This document shows, in pieces, positions 37,642 through 46,330 of a DNA stretch of 64,000 bases. Numbering within the stretch: the first letter of the stretch is position 1; each line of letters opens with the position of its first letter. The position numbers and the translations under genes are program-made. The notes beneath the pieces are model-generated. The model had not been told where the DNA came from. It was given only the letters and a program-made list of their open reading frames with translations, and made no database searches. Source of the stretch: Pelagimonas phthalicica (GTDB lineage: Bacteria; Pseudomonadota; Alphaproteobacteria; Rhodobacterales; Rhodobacteraceae); assembly GCF_004364805.1 (NCBI RefSeq), contig NZ_SOAP01000001.1, positions 806,001-870,000 of the forward strand. The letters run 5' to 3'.

Positions 37642-38397
37642 ATGTGGGCCCGTCTGGCATATGTGCTGAGGGCAGCGACCGGCCGCGGGGGGGCGAGAAG
37701 CGCCCGCCCGAGGGGGCGGTCGGTCGCTGCCCGGCGGTGCCGCCGGGCGGGCCATTTTACTGTCGCATTGGTCTCTTTGTTAATTGTACCATTCAAGGTC
37801 GTCGATGCGCAGTCAACTTCTCCACACCCCTATTCTGACGTCCTGACCTATTGCGCATCGCCCTCCGCTGATTTTGAAAACGCGGTTGCAGGTTTGAATG
37901 ATGCTGGCTGGACATCTATCCCCCAGGGTCGCTCTGATGAAATTGCTAAAATTATTGGTGATGGAAACATTCAAAGTTACAAAATTGCGACTTCTGCAGA
38001 GCAGTTAAAACGGCATCGAACAACTGCGCGTTTGATGTTAGCGAAGTACGTCAAAACAAAGAACTCGACCTATTTCCAGTCGAGCACGTTCGCGTCACCG
38101 GATAACAACAGCACTTTTGTAAACCTGTACTATCAAGTTAAGGCCGACAGGCTCTTTTGTCGCGCAGCAAGCACACGCACAGATATTCCCAGCGACCTAA
38201 ACGTTGACAAACATCTTTACATGAACGGCCTTCGCAGAATCGACACCAATGATGAAATCTTGGTTGTCAGTAAGAAAACGAACTCCATTGGCAGCTCGAG
38301 CAGGCTCGTTGAGCTCAATGCCGGGGAGTTGAATAAACATCTGAACGAAGCTTTGCTAGCAACTTCGTCACTCACCGTCGTCCGAAAAAGGCAGTAG
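37642..38397 (+). CDS. Probable secreted protein between sucD and sucA (start uncertain)
   Basis: The frame is open from ATG 37642, 4 nt after sucD, but its first ~36 codons run through a hairpin block and encode arginine-rich sequence. A more believable protein starts at a TTG near 37768 or 37777: LVSLLIVPFKVVDAQ forms a signal peptide, followed by SPHPYSDVLTYCASPSADFE and roughly 190 residues with two cysteines (YCAS, FCRAAS). AT-rich compared with its neighbours. No recognised domain. Its stop lies 4 nt before sucA. Possibly an acquired passenger in the operon. Confidence 0.55.
   Translation: MWARLAYVLRAATGRGGARSARPRGRSVAARRCRRAGHFTVALVSLLIVPFKVVDAQSTSPHPYSDVLTYCASPSADFENAVAGLNDAGWTSIPQGRSDEIAKIIGDGNIQSYKIATSAEQLKRHRTTARLMLAKYVKTKNSTYFQSSTFASPDNNSTFVNLYYQVKADRLFCRAASTRTDIPSDLNVDKHLYMNGLRRIDTNDEILVVSKKTNSIGSSSRLVELNAGELNKHLNEALLATSSLTVVRKRQ
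37671..37748. repeat. GC-rich hairpin block after sucD
   Basis: GGCAGCGACCG (37671-37681) pairs with CGGTCGCTGCC further right, enclosing GGGGGGCG-AGAAG-CGCCCGCC; it is followed by CCCGGCGG-TG-CCGCCGGG, a perfect hairpin. The block sits inside the 5' part of the frame of the next gene and is unlike coding sequence. Confidence 0.7.
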
Positions 38398-38401
38398 CGC
38401 A

Positions 38402-41362
38402 ATGAACGATCAAAGCCCAAACGACCTCTTCCATGCTTCCAGCTTTATGCAGGGGCATAATGCGGAATATCTGGAGCAGATGTATGCCCGCTATGCCAAT
38501 GACCCCAACGCGGTCGATCAGGCCTGGCAGGAGTTTTTCCGCCAGTTGGGCGATGCCGAGTTGGACGCCAAGCGCGAGGCCGAGGGGCCGAGTTGGTCGC
38601 GCGGTGACTGGCCTCCACAGCCCAATGATGATCTGACCGGCGCGCTGACCGGCGAATGGCCCGCCGCCCCGGCAGAGGCCAAGGGTGCTGGCAAAAAGAT
38701 CAAGGAAAAGGCCGAGGCCAAGGGCGTTGAGCTGACCGATGATCAGATCCAGCGTGCCGTGCTGGATTCGATCCGCGCGCTGATGCTGATCCGGGCCTAT
38801 CGTATTCGTGGCCACTTGGCCGCCGATCTGGACCCGCTGGGCCTGCATGGCCGCGACCCGCATCCTGAGCTGGATCCGAAAAGCTATGGCTTTACCGATG
38901 CCGACATGGATCGCCCGATCTTTATCGACAACGTGCTGGGCCTGCAAATTGCCTCGATGCGTCAGATCGTCGAGATCGTGAAACGCACCTATTGCGGCAC
39001 TTTTGCGCTGCAATACATGCATATTTCCGACCCGGAACAGGCGGCCTGGCTCAAGGAGCGGATCGAGGGTTTCGGCAAGGAAATCCAATTCACCCGCGAA
39101 GGGCGCAAGGCGATCCTGAACAAGATGGTCGAGGCCGAGGGCTTTGAGAAGTTCCTGCATGTGAAATACATGGGCACTAAGCGGTTTGGTCTGGATGGCG
39201 GCGAAAGCCTGATCCCCGCGATGGAGCAGATCATTAAGCGCGGCGGCAATCTGGGCGTCAAGGAAATCGTCATCGGCATGCCGCACCGTGGCCGTTTGTC
39301 AGTTCTGGCGAACGTGATGCGCAAGCCTTACAAAGCGATCTTTAACGAATTCCAGGGCGGCAGCTTTAAGCCCGAAGATGTCGACGGGTCGGGCGATGTA
39401 AAATATCACCTCGGTGCCTCAAGCGACCGCGATTTTGACGGTCATCCGGTGCACCTGTCGTTGACCGCGAACCCATCGCACCTTGAGGCGGTGAACCCGG
39501 TTGTTCTGGGCAAGGTCCGCGCCAAGCAGGATCAGGTCAAAGACAAGGCGCGCACCAGCGTGCTGCCTATCTTGCTGCACGGCGATGCGGCCTTTGCCGG
39601 TCAGGGTGTTGTGGCGGAATGTTTCGCCCTGTCTGGCTTGCGTGGCCACAAGACCGGCGGCACGATCCATATCGTTGTGAACAACCAGATCGGTTTCACC
39701 ACCGCGCCGCATTTCAGCCGCTCCAGCCCCTATCCAACCGATAACGCGCTGGTGGTTGAGGCCCCGATTTTCCACGTCAACGGGGATGACCCAGAGGCGG
39801 TGGTGCACGCCGCCAAGGTCGCGACCGAGTACCGCCAGAAATTCGGCAAGGACGTGGTCATCGACATGTTCTGCTACCGTCGCTTTGGTCACAACGAGGG
39901 CGACGAGCCCATGTTCACCAACCCGATCATGTACAAGCAGATCAAGAGCCACAAAACCACCCTGTCGCTCTACACCGAACGCCTGGTCAAAGACGGGCTG
40001 ATACCCGAGGGCGAGATCGAAGACATGAAGGCCGCCTTCCAGGCGCATCTGAACGAAGAGTTCGAGGCCGGCAAAGTCTTTAAGCCCAACAAGGCCGACT
40101 GGCTGGATGGCCGCTGGTCCCATCTCGACAAGATCAAAGAGGGCGATTACCAGCGCGGCAAAACCGCAATCAAGCCCGAGACTGCGCAGGATATCGGCAC
40201 CGCGCTGACCCGCATTCCCGAAGGCTTTCCGCTGCACAAGACCGTTGGCCGCCTTGTTGATGCGCGCGCCAAGATGTTTGAAAGCGGTCAGGGCTTTGAC
40301 TGGGCTACAGCCGAGGCGATGGCATTCGGCTCGCTCCAGCTCGAAGGGTATCCTGTGCGTCTGGCCGGTCAGGATTGTACGCGCGGCACCTTCTCGCAGC
40401 GCCATTCCGGCTTTGTGAACCAGGAAACCGAAGAGCGTTACTACCCGCTCAACAATATCCGCGAAGGTCAGGCCCAGTACGAGGTCATCGACTCGGCCCT
40501 GTCCGAATATGCGGTTCTGGGCTTTGAATATGGCTATTCGCTGGCGGAACCCAACGCGCTGACCCTGTGGGAAGCGCAGTTCGGCGACTTTGCCAATGGT
40601 GCGCAGATCATGTTTGACCAGTTCATCAGCTCGGGCGAAAGCAAATGGCTGCGCATGTCCGGCCTGGTCTGCCTGCTGCCCCACGGGTTTGAGGGTCAGG
40701 GCCCCGAGCACAGCTCGGCGCGTCTGGAACGCTTCTTGCAGATGTGTGGTCAGGATAACTGGATCGTGGCGAACTGCTCGACCCCGGCGAACTATTTCCA
40801 CATCCTGCGCCGCCAGCTGCACCGCTCGTTCCGCAAGCCGCTGATCATGGTCACACCAAAATCGCTGCTGCGTCACAAGCTCTGCACCTCGGCGATTGAG
40901 GACTTTACCGATGGGTCGTCCTTCCACCGTGTGCTGTGGGATGATGCCGAAAAGGGCCAGTCCGACACCAAGCTCAAGGCTGACGACAAGATCAAGCGCG
41001 TCGTCATGTGTTCCGGCAAGGTCTATTACGACCTGCTTGAGGAGCGCGACGCCCGGGGCATCGACGACATCTATCTGCTGCGCGTCGAACAGTTCTACCC
41101 CTTCCCGGCGCTGGCGCTGGTCAAGGAGCTGGAACGCTTCCCGCAGGCGGAAATGGTCTGGTGTCAGGAAGAGCCCAAGAACCAGGGCGCATGGTCCTTT
41201 ATCGAGCCCAATATCGAATGGGTTCTGGGCCGCATCAAAGCCTCGCACCCGCGCCCCCGTTATGTCGGTCGCGCGACCTCGGCCTCTCCGGCCACCGGTC
41301 TCGCCAGCCAGCACAAAGCCCAACAAGCCGCGCTCGTGAACGAAGCGCTGACAATCGAATAA
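38402..41362 (+). CDS. sucA: 2-Oxoglutarate dehydrogenase E1
   Basis: Thiamine-diphosphate subunit that decarboxylates 2-oxoglutarate. 986 residues, normal length. N-terminal FMQGHNAEYLEQMYARYAND, E1 core GGESLIPAMEQIIKRGG and MPHRGRLSVLANV, ThDP-binding GDAAFAGQGVVAECFALSGL then IVVNNQIGFTT, and C-terminal FGDFANGAQIMFDQFISSGE plus LPHGFEGQGPEHSSARLERF. Immediately upstream of sucB and linked to it by 33 bp. Confidence 0.99.
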   Translation: MNDQSPNDLFHASSFMQGHNAEYLEQMYARYANDPNAVDQAWQEFFRQLGDAELDAKREAEGPSWSRGDWPPQPNDDLTGALTGEWPAAPAEAKGAGKKIKEKAEAKGVELTDDQIQRAVLDSIRALMLIRAYRIRGHLAADLDPLGLHGRDPHPELDPKSYGFTDADMDRPIFIDNVLGLQIASMRQIVEIVKRTYCGTFALQYMHISDPEQAAWLKERIEGFGKEIQFTREGRKAILNKMVEAEGFEKFLHVKYMGTKRFGLDGGESLIPAMEQIIKRGGNLGVKEIVIGMPHRGRLSVLANVMRKPYKAIFNEFQGGSFKPEDVDGSGDVKYHLGASSDRDFDGHPVHLSLTANPSHLEAVNPVVLGKVRAKQDQVKDKARTSVLPILLHGDAAFAGQGVVAECFALSGLRGHKTGGTIHIVVNNQIGFTTAPHFSRSSPYPTDNALVVEAPIFHVNGDDPEAVVHAAKVATEYRQKFGKDVVIDMFCYRRFGHNEGDEPMFTNPIMYKQIKSHKTTLSLYTERLVKDGLIPEGEIEDMKAAFQAHLNEEFEAGKVFKPNKADWLDGRWSHLDKIKEGDYQRGKTAIKPETAQDIGTALTRIPEGFPLHKTVGRLVDARAKMFESGQGFDWATAEAMAFGSLQLEGYPVRLAGQDCTRGTFSQRHSGFVNQETEERYYPLNNIREGQAQYEVIDSALSEYAVLGFEYGYSLAEPNALTLWEAQFGDFANGAQIMFDQFISSGESKWLRMSGLVCLLPHGFEGQGPEHSSARLERFLQMCGQDNWIVANCSTPANYFHILRRQLHRSFRKPLIMVTPKSLLRHKLCTSAIEDFTDGSSFHRVLWDDAEKGQSDTKLKADDKIKRVVMCSGKVYYDLLEERDARGIDDIYLLRVEQFYPFPALALVKELERFPQAEMVWCQEEPKNQGAWSFIEPNIEWVLGRIKASHPRPRYVGRATSASPATGLASQHKAQQAALVNEALTIE

Positions 41363-41395
41363 GCCCTCCCTACGGGATCAAAGAAGGAAAACAAC

Positions 41396-42889
41396 ATGAC
41401 CGAAGTGCGCGTTCCCACATTGGGCGAATCCGTGACCGAAGCCACGGTGGCCACATGGTTCAAGAAACCCGGCGATGCGGTTGCCGTTGACGAAATGCTC
41501 TGCGAGCTGGAAACCGACAAAGTCACCGTCGAAGTGCCCTCTCCCGTGGCGGGCACCCTGGCCGAGATCGTCGCCGCCGAAGGTGACACCGTGGGCGTCG
41601 ACGCCCTGCTGGCCAATATCTCTGAGGGTGCGGGCGCTGCGGCCCCGGCCCCGGCGGCGGCCCCTGCAGCTGCGGCGGCTCCGGCGGCCTCTGCTGAGAG
41701 CACCGATGTGATGGTGCCCACCTTGGGTGAATCGGTGACCGAAGCCACTGTTTCCACCTGGTTCAAAAAGGTTGGCGATGCGGTTGCACAAGACGAAATG
41801 CTGTGTGAGCTGGAAACCGACAAGGTCTCGGTCGAGGTGCCTGCCCCCGCCGCTGGCGTTCTGGCAGAAATCACCGCCGCCGAAGGCACCACTGTGGATG
41901 CCACAGCCAAGCTTGGTGTGATCTCCGGCAGCGCCGGTGCGGTTGCCGCCGCCCCTGCTGCAGCCCCGGCGCCTGCTGCTGCTCCGGCCGCTGGCAAAGA
42001 CATCAAAGACGGCCCAGCCGCCGAAAAAGCCATCGCCGAGGCGGGCATTTCCCGTGACGCTGTTACCGGCACAGGCCGCGATGGTCGCGCCACCAAGGCC
42101 GATGTTGCCGCCGCCGTGGCTGCGGCCTCTGCCGCGCCTGCGCCGGCCCCTGCCGCTGCCCCACGTGCGCCGGTGCCAGCCGATGACGCCGCCCGCGAAG
42201 AGCGCGTGAAGATGACCCGCCTGCGCCAGACCATCGCCAAGCGCCTGAAAGACAGCCAGAACACCGCCGCCATGCTGACCACCTATAACGAGGTCGACAT
42301 GACCGAGGTGATGGCGCTGCGCAAAGAGTACAAAGACCTGTTTGAAAAGAAACACGGTGTGCGTCTCGGCTTTATGTCCTTCTTTACCAAGGCCTGCTGC
42401 CATGCGCTGAAAGAAGTGCCCGAGGTCAACGCCGAAATCGACGGCACCGACATCGTTTACAAGAACTTTGTCCATATGGGCGTTGCCGCTGGCACCCCGA
42501 CCGGTCTGGTTGTTCCGGTGATCCGCGACGCGGATAGCATGTCTTTCGCGGCCATCGAAAAGGCGATTTCCGAAAAGGGCAAGCGCGCCCGCGACGGCAA
42601 GCTGTCCATGGCAGAAATGCAGGGCGGCACCTTCACCATCTCTAACGGTGGTGTTTACGGCTCGCTGATGTCCTCGCCGATCCTGAACCCACCGCAATCC
42701 GGCATCCTCGGCATGCACAAGATCCAGGACCGCCCAATGGTCATCAATGGCGAAATCAAGATCCGCCCGATGATGTATCTGGCCCTGTCCTATGACCACC
42801 GCATCGTCGACGGCAAAGGCGCTGTAACCTTCCTGGTGCGCGTCAAGGAAGCGCTGGAAGATCCCCGTCGTTTGTTGATGGATCTGTAA
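41396..42889 (+). CDS. sucB: 2-Oxoglutarate dehydrogenase E2 with two lipoyl domains
   Basis: Dihydrolipoyl succinyltransferase core of the complex. 497 residues, about 90 longer than the usual ~405 because of a duplicated lipoyl domain: first with [14 protein letters not shown] (lipoyl-Lys at 42), then an Ala/Pro linker, then [14 protein letters not shown] (Lys at 143). A second linker, an E3-binding domain ([20 protein letters not shown]) and the catalytic domain ending with [16 protein letters not shown] (catalytic His) follow. AAGGAAAA precedes the ATG. Two-lipoyl E2o has been seen in roseobacters; it is otherwise uncommon for this subunit. Confidence 0.98.
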   Translation: MTEVRVPTLGESVTEATVATWFKKPGDAVAVDEMLCELETDKVTVEVPSPVAGTLAEIVAAEGDTVGVDALLANISEGAGAAAPAPAAAPAAAAAPAASAESTDVMVPTLGESVTEATVSTWFKKVGDAVAQDEMLCELETDKVSVEVPAPAAGVLAEITAAEGTTVDATAKLGVISGSAGAVAAAPAAAPAPAAAPAAGKDIKDGPAAEKAIAEAGISRDAVTGTGRDGRATKADVAAAVAAASAAPAPAPAAAPRAPVPADDAAREERVKMTRLRQTIAKRLKDSQNTAAMLTTYNEVDMTEVMALRKEYKDLFEKKHGVRLGFMSFFTKACCHALKEVPEVNAEIDGTDIVYKNFVHMGVAAGTPTGLVVPVIRDADSMSFAAIEKAISEKGKRARDGKLSMAEMQGGTFTISNGGVYGSLMSSPILNPPQSGILGMHKIQDRPMVINGEIKIRPMMYLALSYDHRIVDGKGAVTFLVRVKEALEDPRRLLMDL

Positions 42890-42897
42890 CAATAATC

Positions 42898-43326
42898 ATG
42901 TCGTCTCCTGACCCCGCCATTTACCCAAAGGCACCGGCACTCGTCCTTGGATGCGCGCTCTGTTCTATGGCGGCGGGGTTGGGAGGATTATTGCAAAATG
43001 CACCGTTGCACAAAACAGGCTTCCTGGGGGTCGCTATCGTCTTTGGCTGGCTCACACCTTTGTTCATTGGTTTTGGCCTACTCGCCGTTCGCAAAAGGTT
43101 CGAAAAAGTCAAAAAAGGGAACAAATACGTAACCTGGCGGTGGGCGTTATTTGGCTTGCCCCTTTCTTGGTGGATCGCGCGTTCCTATTGGGGGCATGAA
43201 TTGGTCGATGACCTCATCGGAGGATGGCTGTCCTCACAATGGTACTGGTTCAAATATGTTGCGATTTTTGGCCCCCCGATGGCGCTTCTTCTAAAACTTT
43301 TTGGCGAACTGCAGCACTCGAAATGA
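42898..43326 (+). CDS. Uncharacterised membrane protein between sucB and lpd
   Basis: 142 residues starting 8 nt after sucB. Predicted membrane helices: PALVLGCALCSMAAGLGGLL, FLGVAIVFGWLTPLFIGFGL, WALFGLPLSWWIARSYWG and FKYVAIFGPPMALLLKLFG. Basic loop RKRFEKVKKGNKYVTWR. No family recognised. Its TGA stop overlaps the ATG of a truncated copy of the MAPEG gene start. Base composition is below the neighbourhood average. Confidence 0.65.
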   Translation: MSSPDPAIYPKAPALVLGCALCSMAAGLGGLLQNAPLHKTGFLGVAIVFGWLTPLFIGFGLLAVRKRFEKVKKGNKYVTWRWALFGLPLSWWIARSYWGHELVDDLIGGWLSSQWYWFKYVAIFGPPMALLLKLFGELQHSK

Positions 43327-43448
43327 CCGCCGAACTCACATATCTCACCTTCCGCGTGCCTCAAACGGACCGAATAGAAGCCATCTTAGGGGCGCAGGCA
43401 TATGAAAGCCTCAAAGGCCATCTTACGACGTTTGGAGCGAGCCAGTGA
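43323..43448 (+). pseudogene. Truncated duplicate of the MAPEG gene 5' end
   Basis: The first 27 bp from the ATG (nine codons, MTAELTYLT) are identical to the start of the MAPEG gene at 43860-43886; after that the sequence is unrelated (FRVPQTDRIEAILGAQAYES...) and ends at 43448. This is best read as a broken copy left when the 43445-43843 gene was inserted, or as the junction of a duplication. Confidence 0.7.
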
Positions 43449-43843
43449 CAGACCATACTGAAATGTCTCCACTCTCGTTCAAAATTGCCTTTATGGTCTG
43501 TGCAACGATAGCATTGATCAATGCCACGATGGTTGGCTTTGGCTTGTGGTTTACTACCGGAAAACCTGTCTGGGAAACTCATTTGCCCAGCTACGTCCTT
43601 GGTGCCGCTCTCTGGGGAGGCCTGGCCGCGGCGATTTTCATGCTTCACAGAATTGCAATTGCTTTCATTGCGGTCATCTTGGTGCGCAAAGGGTTTGGCT
43701 TGTGGCAGATCTACAATGCGAACCACGAGGCCGAAATGCTGTTCGGCTCGAGCGTCGCACTCTTTAGCATCGTGAGCCTGGCGATTGTTATTTTTGTCGC
43801 GGAATTCGTGGTGAAAGCGTGGCGAAGGGGATACCTCGTATGA
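43445..43843 (+). CDS. Uncharacterised four-helix membrane protein
   Basis: 132 residues from a GTG at 43445. Helices: FKIAFMVCATIALINATMVG, YVLGAALWGGLAAAIFMLHR, IAIAFIAVILVRKGFGLW and SVALFSIVSLAIVIFVAEFV. Cytosolic tail KAWRRGYLV. No family recognised. It lies between the two copies of the MAPEG start and has lower GC than the suc genes, which suggests recent insertion. A start further in (ATG 43463) is possible. Confidence 0.6.
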   Translation: MTDHTEMSPLSFKIAFMVCATIALINATMVGFGLWFTTGKPVWETHLPSYVLGAALWGGLAAAIFMLHRIAIAFIAVILVRKGFGLWQIYNANHEAEMLFGSSVALFSIVSLAIVIFVAEFVVKAWRRGYLV

Positions 43844-43859
43844 CACTGAGACAAGCGCT

Positions 43860-44249
43860 ATGACCGCCGAACTCACATATCTCACCCTCGCCACGCTCTG
43901 GCTTGCCGTGCATTTCTGCGCCTATGCCTGGACAGCGGGGCGTCAGGTCGGGTTTGACTACACCATGGGCCCGCGCGATCAAAACCGCCAACTCAGCGGC
44001 AAACCCGCCCGGCTGCAACGCGCGCTCAACAACCATTTTGAGGCGCTGATCCTCTTTGCCATCGCAACTATGGTGATCACCTATTCCGATCAGGCCACCA
44101 CCACCACCGGCGCGCTTGCCCTGGTCTTTCTCATCGCCCGCATCCTTTATCTGCCCGCTTATTACTGGGGTTTCACCCCCTGGCGTACGCTGATCTGGCT
44201 GCTGGGTTTCGCCTCAACCTTCCTCATTCTCATCCTGGCCCTGATATGA
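43860..44249 (+). CDS. MAPEG-family membrane protein
   Basis: 129 residues with four membrane helices, similar to the eicosanoid/glutathione-metabolism MAPEG family: MTAELTYLTLATLWLAVHFC, then GPRDQNRQLSGKPARLQRAL with the family-specific R-x-x-R-A-x-N-N-H-F-E (NNHFEALILFAI), and RILYLPAYYWGFTPWRTLIW. Bacterial members are mostly of unknown function and lie near respiratory genes. Located upstream of lpd, 100 bp away, with a repeat element in the gap. Confidence 0.87.
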   Translation: MTAELTYLTLATLWLAVHFCAYAWTAGRQVGFDYTMGPRDQNRQLSGKPARLQRALNNHFEALILFAIATMVITYSDQATTTTGALALVFLIARILYLPAYYWGFTPWRTLIWLLGFASTFLILILALI

Positions 44250-44262
44250 CGCACTCTTTCGT

Positions 44263-44330
44263 TTCTTCTTGGCCCAAATACTCCGGGGGGAGTCATGCAG
44301 CGCATGACGGGGGGCTGGCCCCCCTCCCCG
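44263..44330. repeat. GC-rich intergenic palindromic element, copy 3 (inverted)
   Basis: Reads GTTTCTTCTTGGCCCAAATA then CTCCGGGGGGAG, a hairpin AGTCATGCAGCGCATGAC and GGGGGGCTGGCCCCCC; it is the reverse orientation of the elements at 1606 and 18541. Confidence 0.65.
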
Positions 44331-44352
44331 CCCCACAGAAAGGACATCCATA

Positions 44353-45741
44353 ATGGCACAATATGACGTCATCGTAATCGGCGCGGGCCCTGGCGGCTAT
44401 GTCGCGGCCATCCGCTGCGCCCAGCTCGGCCTCAAAACCGCCTGTGTCGAGGGTCGCGAAACCCTGGGCGGCACCTGTCTGAATGTCGGCTGTATCCCGT
44501 CCAAAGCCCTGCTGCACGCCACCCACCAGTTGCACGAGGCCGAGCACAACTTTGCCACTATGGGCCTCAAGGGCAAATCCCCGTCGGTCGATTGGGACCA
44601 GATGAAAGCCTATAAATCCGACGTGGTTGGCCAGAACACCAAAGGCATCGAATTCCTGTTCAAAAAGAACAAGATCGACTGGCTCAAGGGCTGGGGCTCC
44701 ATCCCCGCCGCCGGTCAGGTCAAGGTCGGCGATGAGGTCCATGAGGCCAAGAATATCATTATCGCTTCCGGCTCCGAACCTTCGTCCATCCCCGGTGTCG
44801 AGATCGACGAAAACATCGTCGTCAGCTCTACCGGCGCGCTGGATCTGAAAAAGATCCCCAAGAAACTGGCGGTGATCGGTGCGGGCGTGATTGGCCTGGA
44901 ACTGGGTTCGGTCTATGCGCGTCTCGGCTCTGAGGTGCAGGTGATCGAATTCCTCGATGTCATCACCCCCGGCATGGACACCGAAGTGCAGCGCAACTTC
45001 CAGAAGATCCTGAAAAAGCAGGGCATGACCTTTACCATGGGTGCGGCTGTACAAAAGGTCGAGACCACCAAGACCAAGGCCAAGCTGACCTATAAGCTGC
45101 GCAAAGATGACAGCGAGCACACCATCGACGCCGATACCGTGCTGGTCGCCACCGGGCGCAAGCCGTTCACTGACGGTTTGGGTCTCGAAGCGCTGGGTGT
45201 TGAAATCTCCCCACGTGGTCAGATCAAGACTGACAACCAGTGGCGCACCAATGTGCCCGGCATCTATGCCATCGGCGATGCAATCGACGGCCCGATGCTG
45301 GCCCACAAAGCCGAAGACGAAGGCATGGCCGCCGCCGAGGTCATTGCGGGCAAGCATGGTCACGTGAACTATGACGTGATCCCGGGCGTGATCTATACCG
45401 CGCCCGAGGTTGCTTCGGTCGGCAAGACCGAGGCGCAACTGAAAGAAGAGGGTGTCGCCTATAAAGTCGGCAAATTCTCTTTCATGGGCAATGCCCGCGC
45501 CAAGGCCGTGTTCCAGGGCGACGGCTTTGTCAAACTGCTCGCGGATAAGGAAACCGACCGCGTGCTGGGCTGTCACATCATCGGCCCCGGTGCCGGCGAT
45601 CTGATCCACGAGATCTGTGTCGGCATGGAGTTCGGTGCCTCTGCCGAAGACATCGCCCTGACCTGCCACGCCCACCCGACCTTTTCCGAAGCGGTGCGCG
45701 AGGCAGCGCTGGCCTGTGGCGACGGCGCAATCCATATGTAA
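44353..45741 (+). CDS. lpd: Dihydrolipoyl dehydrogenase (E3)
   Basis: Flavoprotein that reoxidises the lipoyl groups of SucB. 462 residues. FAD motif [19 protein letters not shown], redox disulfide [20 protein letters not shown] motif [20 protein letters not shown], second FAD motif [20 protein letters not shown] and active-site [13 protein letters not shown]. The terminator after it ends the suc region. Its distance from sucB (1.4 kb of extra genes) is unusual for an otherwise compact operon. Confidence 0.98.
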   Translation: MAQYDVIVIGAGPGGYVAAIRCAQLGLKTACVEGRETLGGTCLNVGCIPSKALLHATHQLHEAEHNFATMGLKGKSPSVDWDQMKAYKSDVVGQNTKGIEFLFKKNKIDWLKGWGSIPAAGQVKVGDEVHEAKNIIIASGSEPSSIPGVEIDENIVVSSTGALDLKKIPKKLAVIGAGVIGLELGSVYARLGSEVQVIEFLDVITPGMDTEVQRNFQKILKKQGMTFTMGAAVQKVETTKTKAKLTYKLRKDDSEHTIDADTVLVATGRKPFTDGLGLEALGVEISPRGQIKTDNQWRTNVPGIYAIGDAIDGPMLAHKAEDEGMAAAEVIAGKHGHVNYDVIPGVIYTAPEVASVGKTEAQLKEEGVAYKVGKFSFMGNARAKAVFQGDGFVKLLADKETDRVLGCHIIGPGAGDLIHEICVGMEFGASAEDIALTCHAHPTFSEAVREAALACGDGAIHM

Positions 45742-45765
45742 GCGCGTCTTTTATTACGCCGTGTC

Positions 45766-45793
45766 AAAGCCCCGGTTTCAACTGGGGCTTTTT
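45766..45793 (+). terminator. Terminator of lpd
   Basis: AAAGCCCC, loop, GGGGCTTT followed by TT; 25 bp after the lpd stop. Confidence 0.9.
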
Positions 45794-45831
45794 CATGTCT
45801 GGCCCCACCTGCAAAAAGAGCTTCCCATAGG

Positions 45832-45852
45832 TCAGCTTCGCCCATAAGCTGA
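45832..45852. promoter_or_regulatory. Dyad upstream of the RebB cluster
   Basis: TCAGCTT, seven-base spacer CGCCCAT, AAGCTGA: perfect 7-bp arms, 20 bp before the first start codon of the cluster. Either an operator at the promoter or a hairpin in the leader mRNA. Confidence 0.5.
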
Positions 45853-45872
45853 ATTTGCGAACAGGGGAAAGC

Positions 45873-46049
45873 ATGTCCGATTTTGATATGAAATCCGCGC
45901 AAGCGGTGGCTTTGGCGTCTTTGCAGACGGCCGAGAATATCTCGAAAATGATGTTGGACGCGGTTGCCGATCAGCAGGAACGCCAGCAAAAGCACCTGTC
46001 TGAAACCGTTGATCTCATTCAATCCCTATTAAATCCCAAATCCGATTGA
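45873..46049 (+). CDS. 58-residue helical protein, first gene of the RebB cluster
   Basis: Reads MSDFDMKSAQAVALASLQTA then ENISKMMLDAVADQQERQQK and HLSETVDLIQSLLNPKSD: almost entirely helix-forming, with a Gln/Glu-rich middle able to form a coiled coil. AGGGGAAA precedes the ATG at 45873. It lies 18 bp before the first RebB gene and after the lpd terminator. It does not show the N-x-Q-I-T-D motif, so it is a different family. Short reb-locus proteins of unknown role are known, so a role in R-body assembly or control is plausible but unproven. Confidence 0.65.
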   Translation: MSDFDMKSAQAVALASLQTAENISKMMLDAVADQQERQQKHLSETVDLIQSLLNPKSD

Positions 46050-46067
46050 TCCAAAAGGAGCGCCAGA

Positions 46068-46328
46068 ATGGCCGAACCAACAGCCGTGAATTCCCAGATC
46101 ACCGATGCCGTCACCCAATCCAATGTCAAAGTCGTCGGAGAGGCTCCGGCCATGGCGATGGGAGCAATTTATCAGAGCCTGGCCCATAGCACCGGGATGC
46201 TTTACGAAAACGCCGTGAATGCTGCGCAGCAAAACAACGTGACGGCACAGGCGGCGACAACCATGGGGGTTGCCACGCTTTACAGTGTCGACACTGAGGC
46301 GCTCAAATCCGCGGGCAAGGCCAAATAA
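46068..46328 (+). CDS. rebB: RebB-family R-body protein (canonical)
   Basis: 86 residues: MAEPTAVNSQITDAVTQSNV then KVVGEAPAMAMGAIYQSLAH and NAVNAAQQNNVTAQAATTMG. The family hallmark A-V-N-x-Q-I-T-D-A-V-x-Q-S-N, the A-P-A-x-A-M turn, N-A-x-x-x-Q-Q-N and Q-A-A-T-T-x-G-V are all present, and length is normal. RebB-type proteins polymerise into R-bodies, ribbon-like coils that can extend abruptly in killer symbionts such as Caedibacter. AAGGAG precedes the ATG. Best supported member of the cluster. Confidence 0.88.
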   Translation: MAEPTAVNSQITDAVTQSNVKVVGEAPAMAMGAIYQSLAHSTGMLYENAVNAAQQNNVTAQAATTMGVATLYSVDTEALKSAGKAK

Positions 46329-46330
46329 TC

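Noticed and set aside
39419-41326. 635-codon frame antisense to sucA
   Set aside because: It is the GC-skewed shadow of sucA; the translation has no family motif and the sense protein is unambiguous.
41378-42892. 504-codon frame antisense to sucB
   Set aside because: Glycine/arginine-rich shadow of the Ala/Pro-rich linkers of SucB, no start signal.
44293-45735. 480-codon frame antisense to lpd
   Set aside because: Third-position GC bias produces the open frame; lpd is certain.
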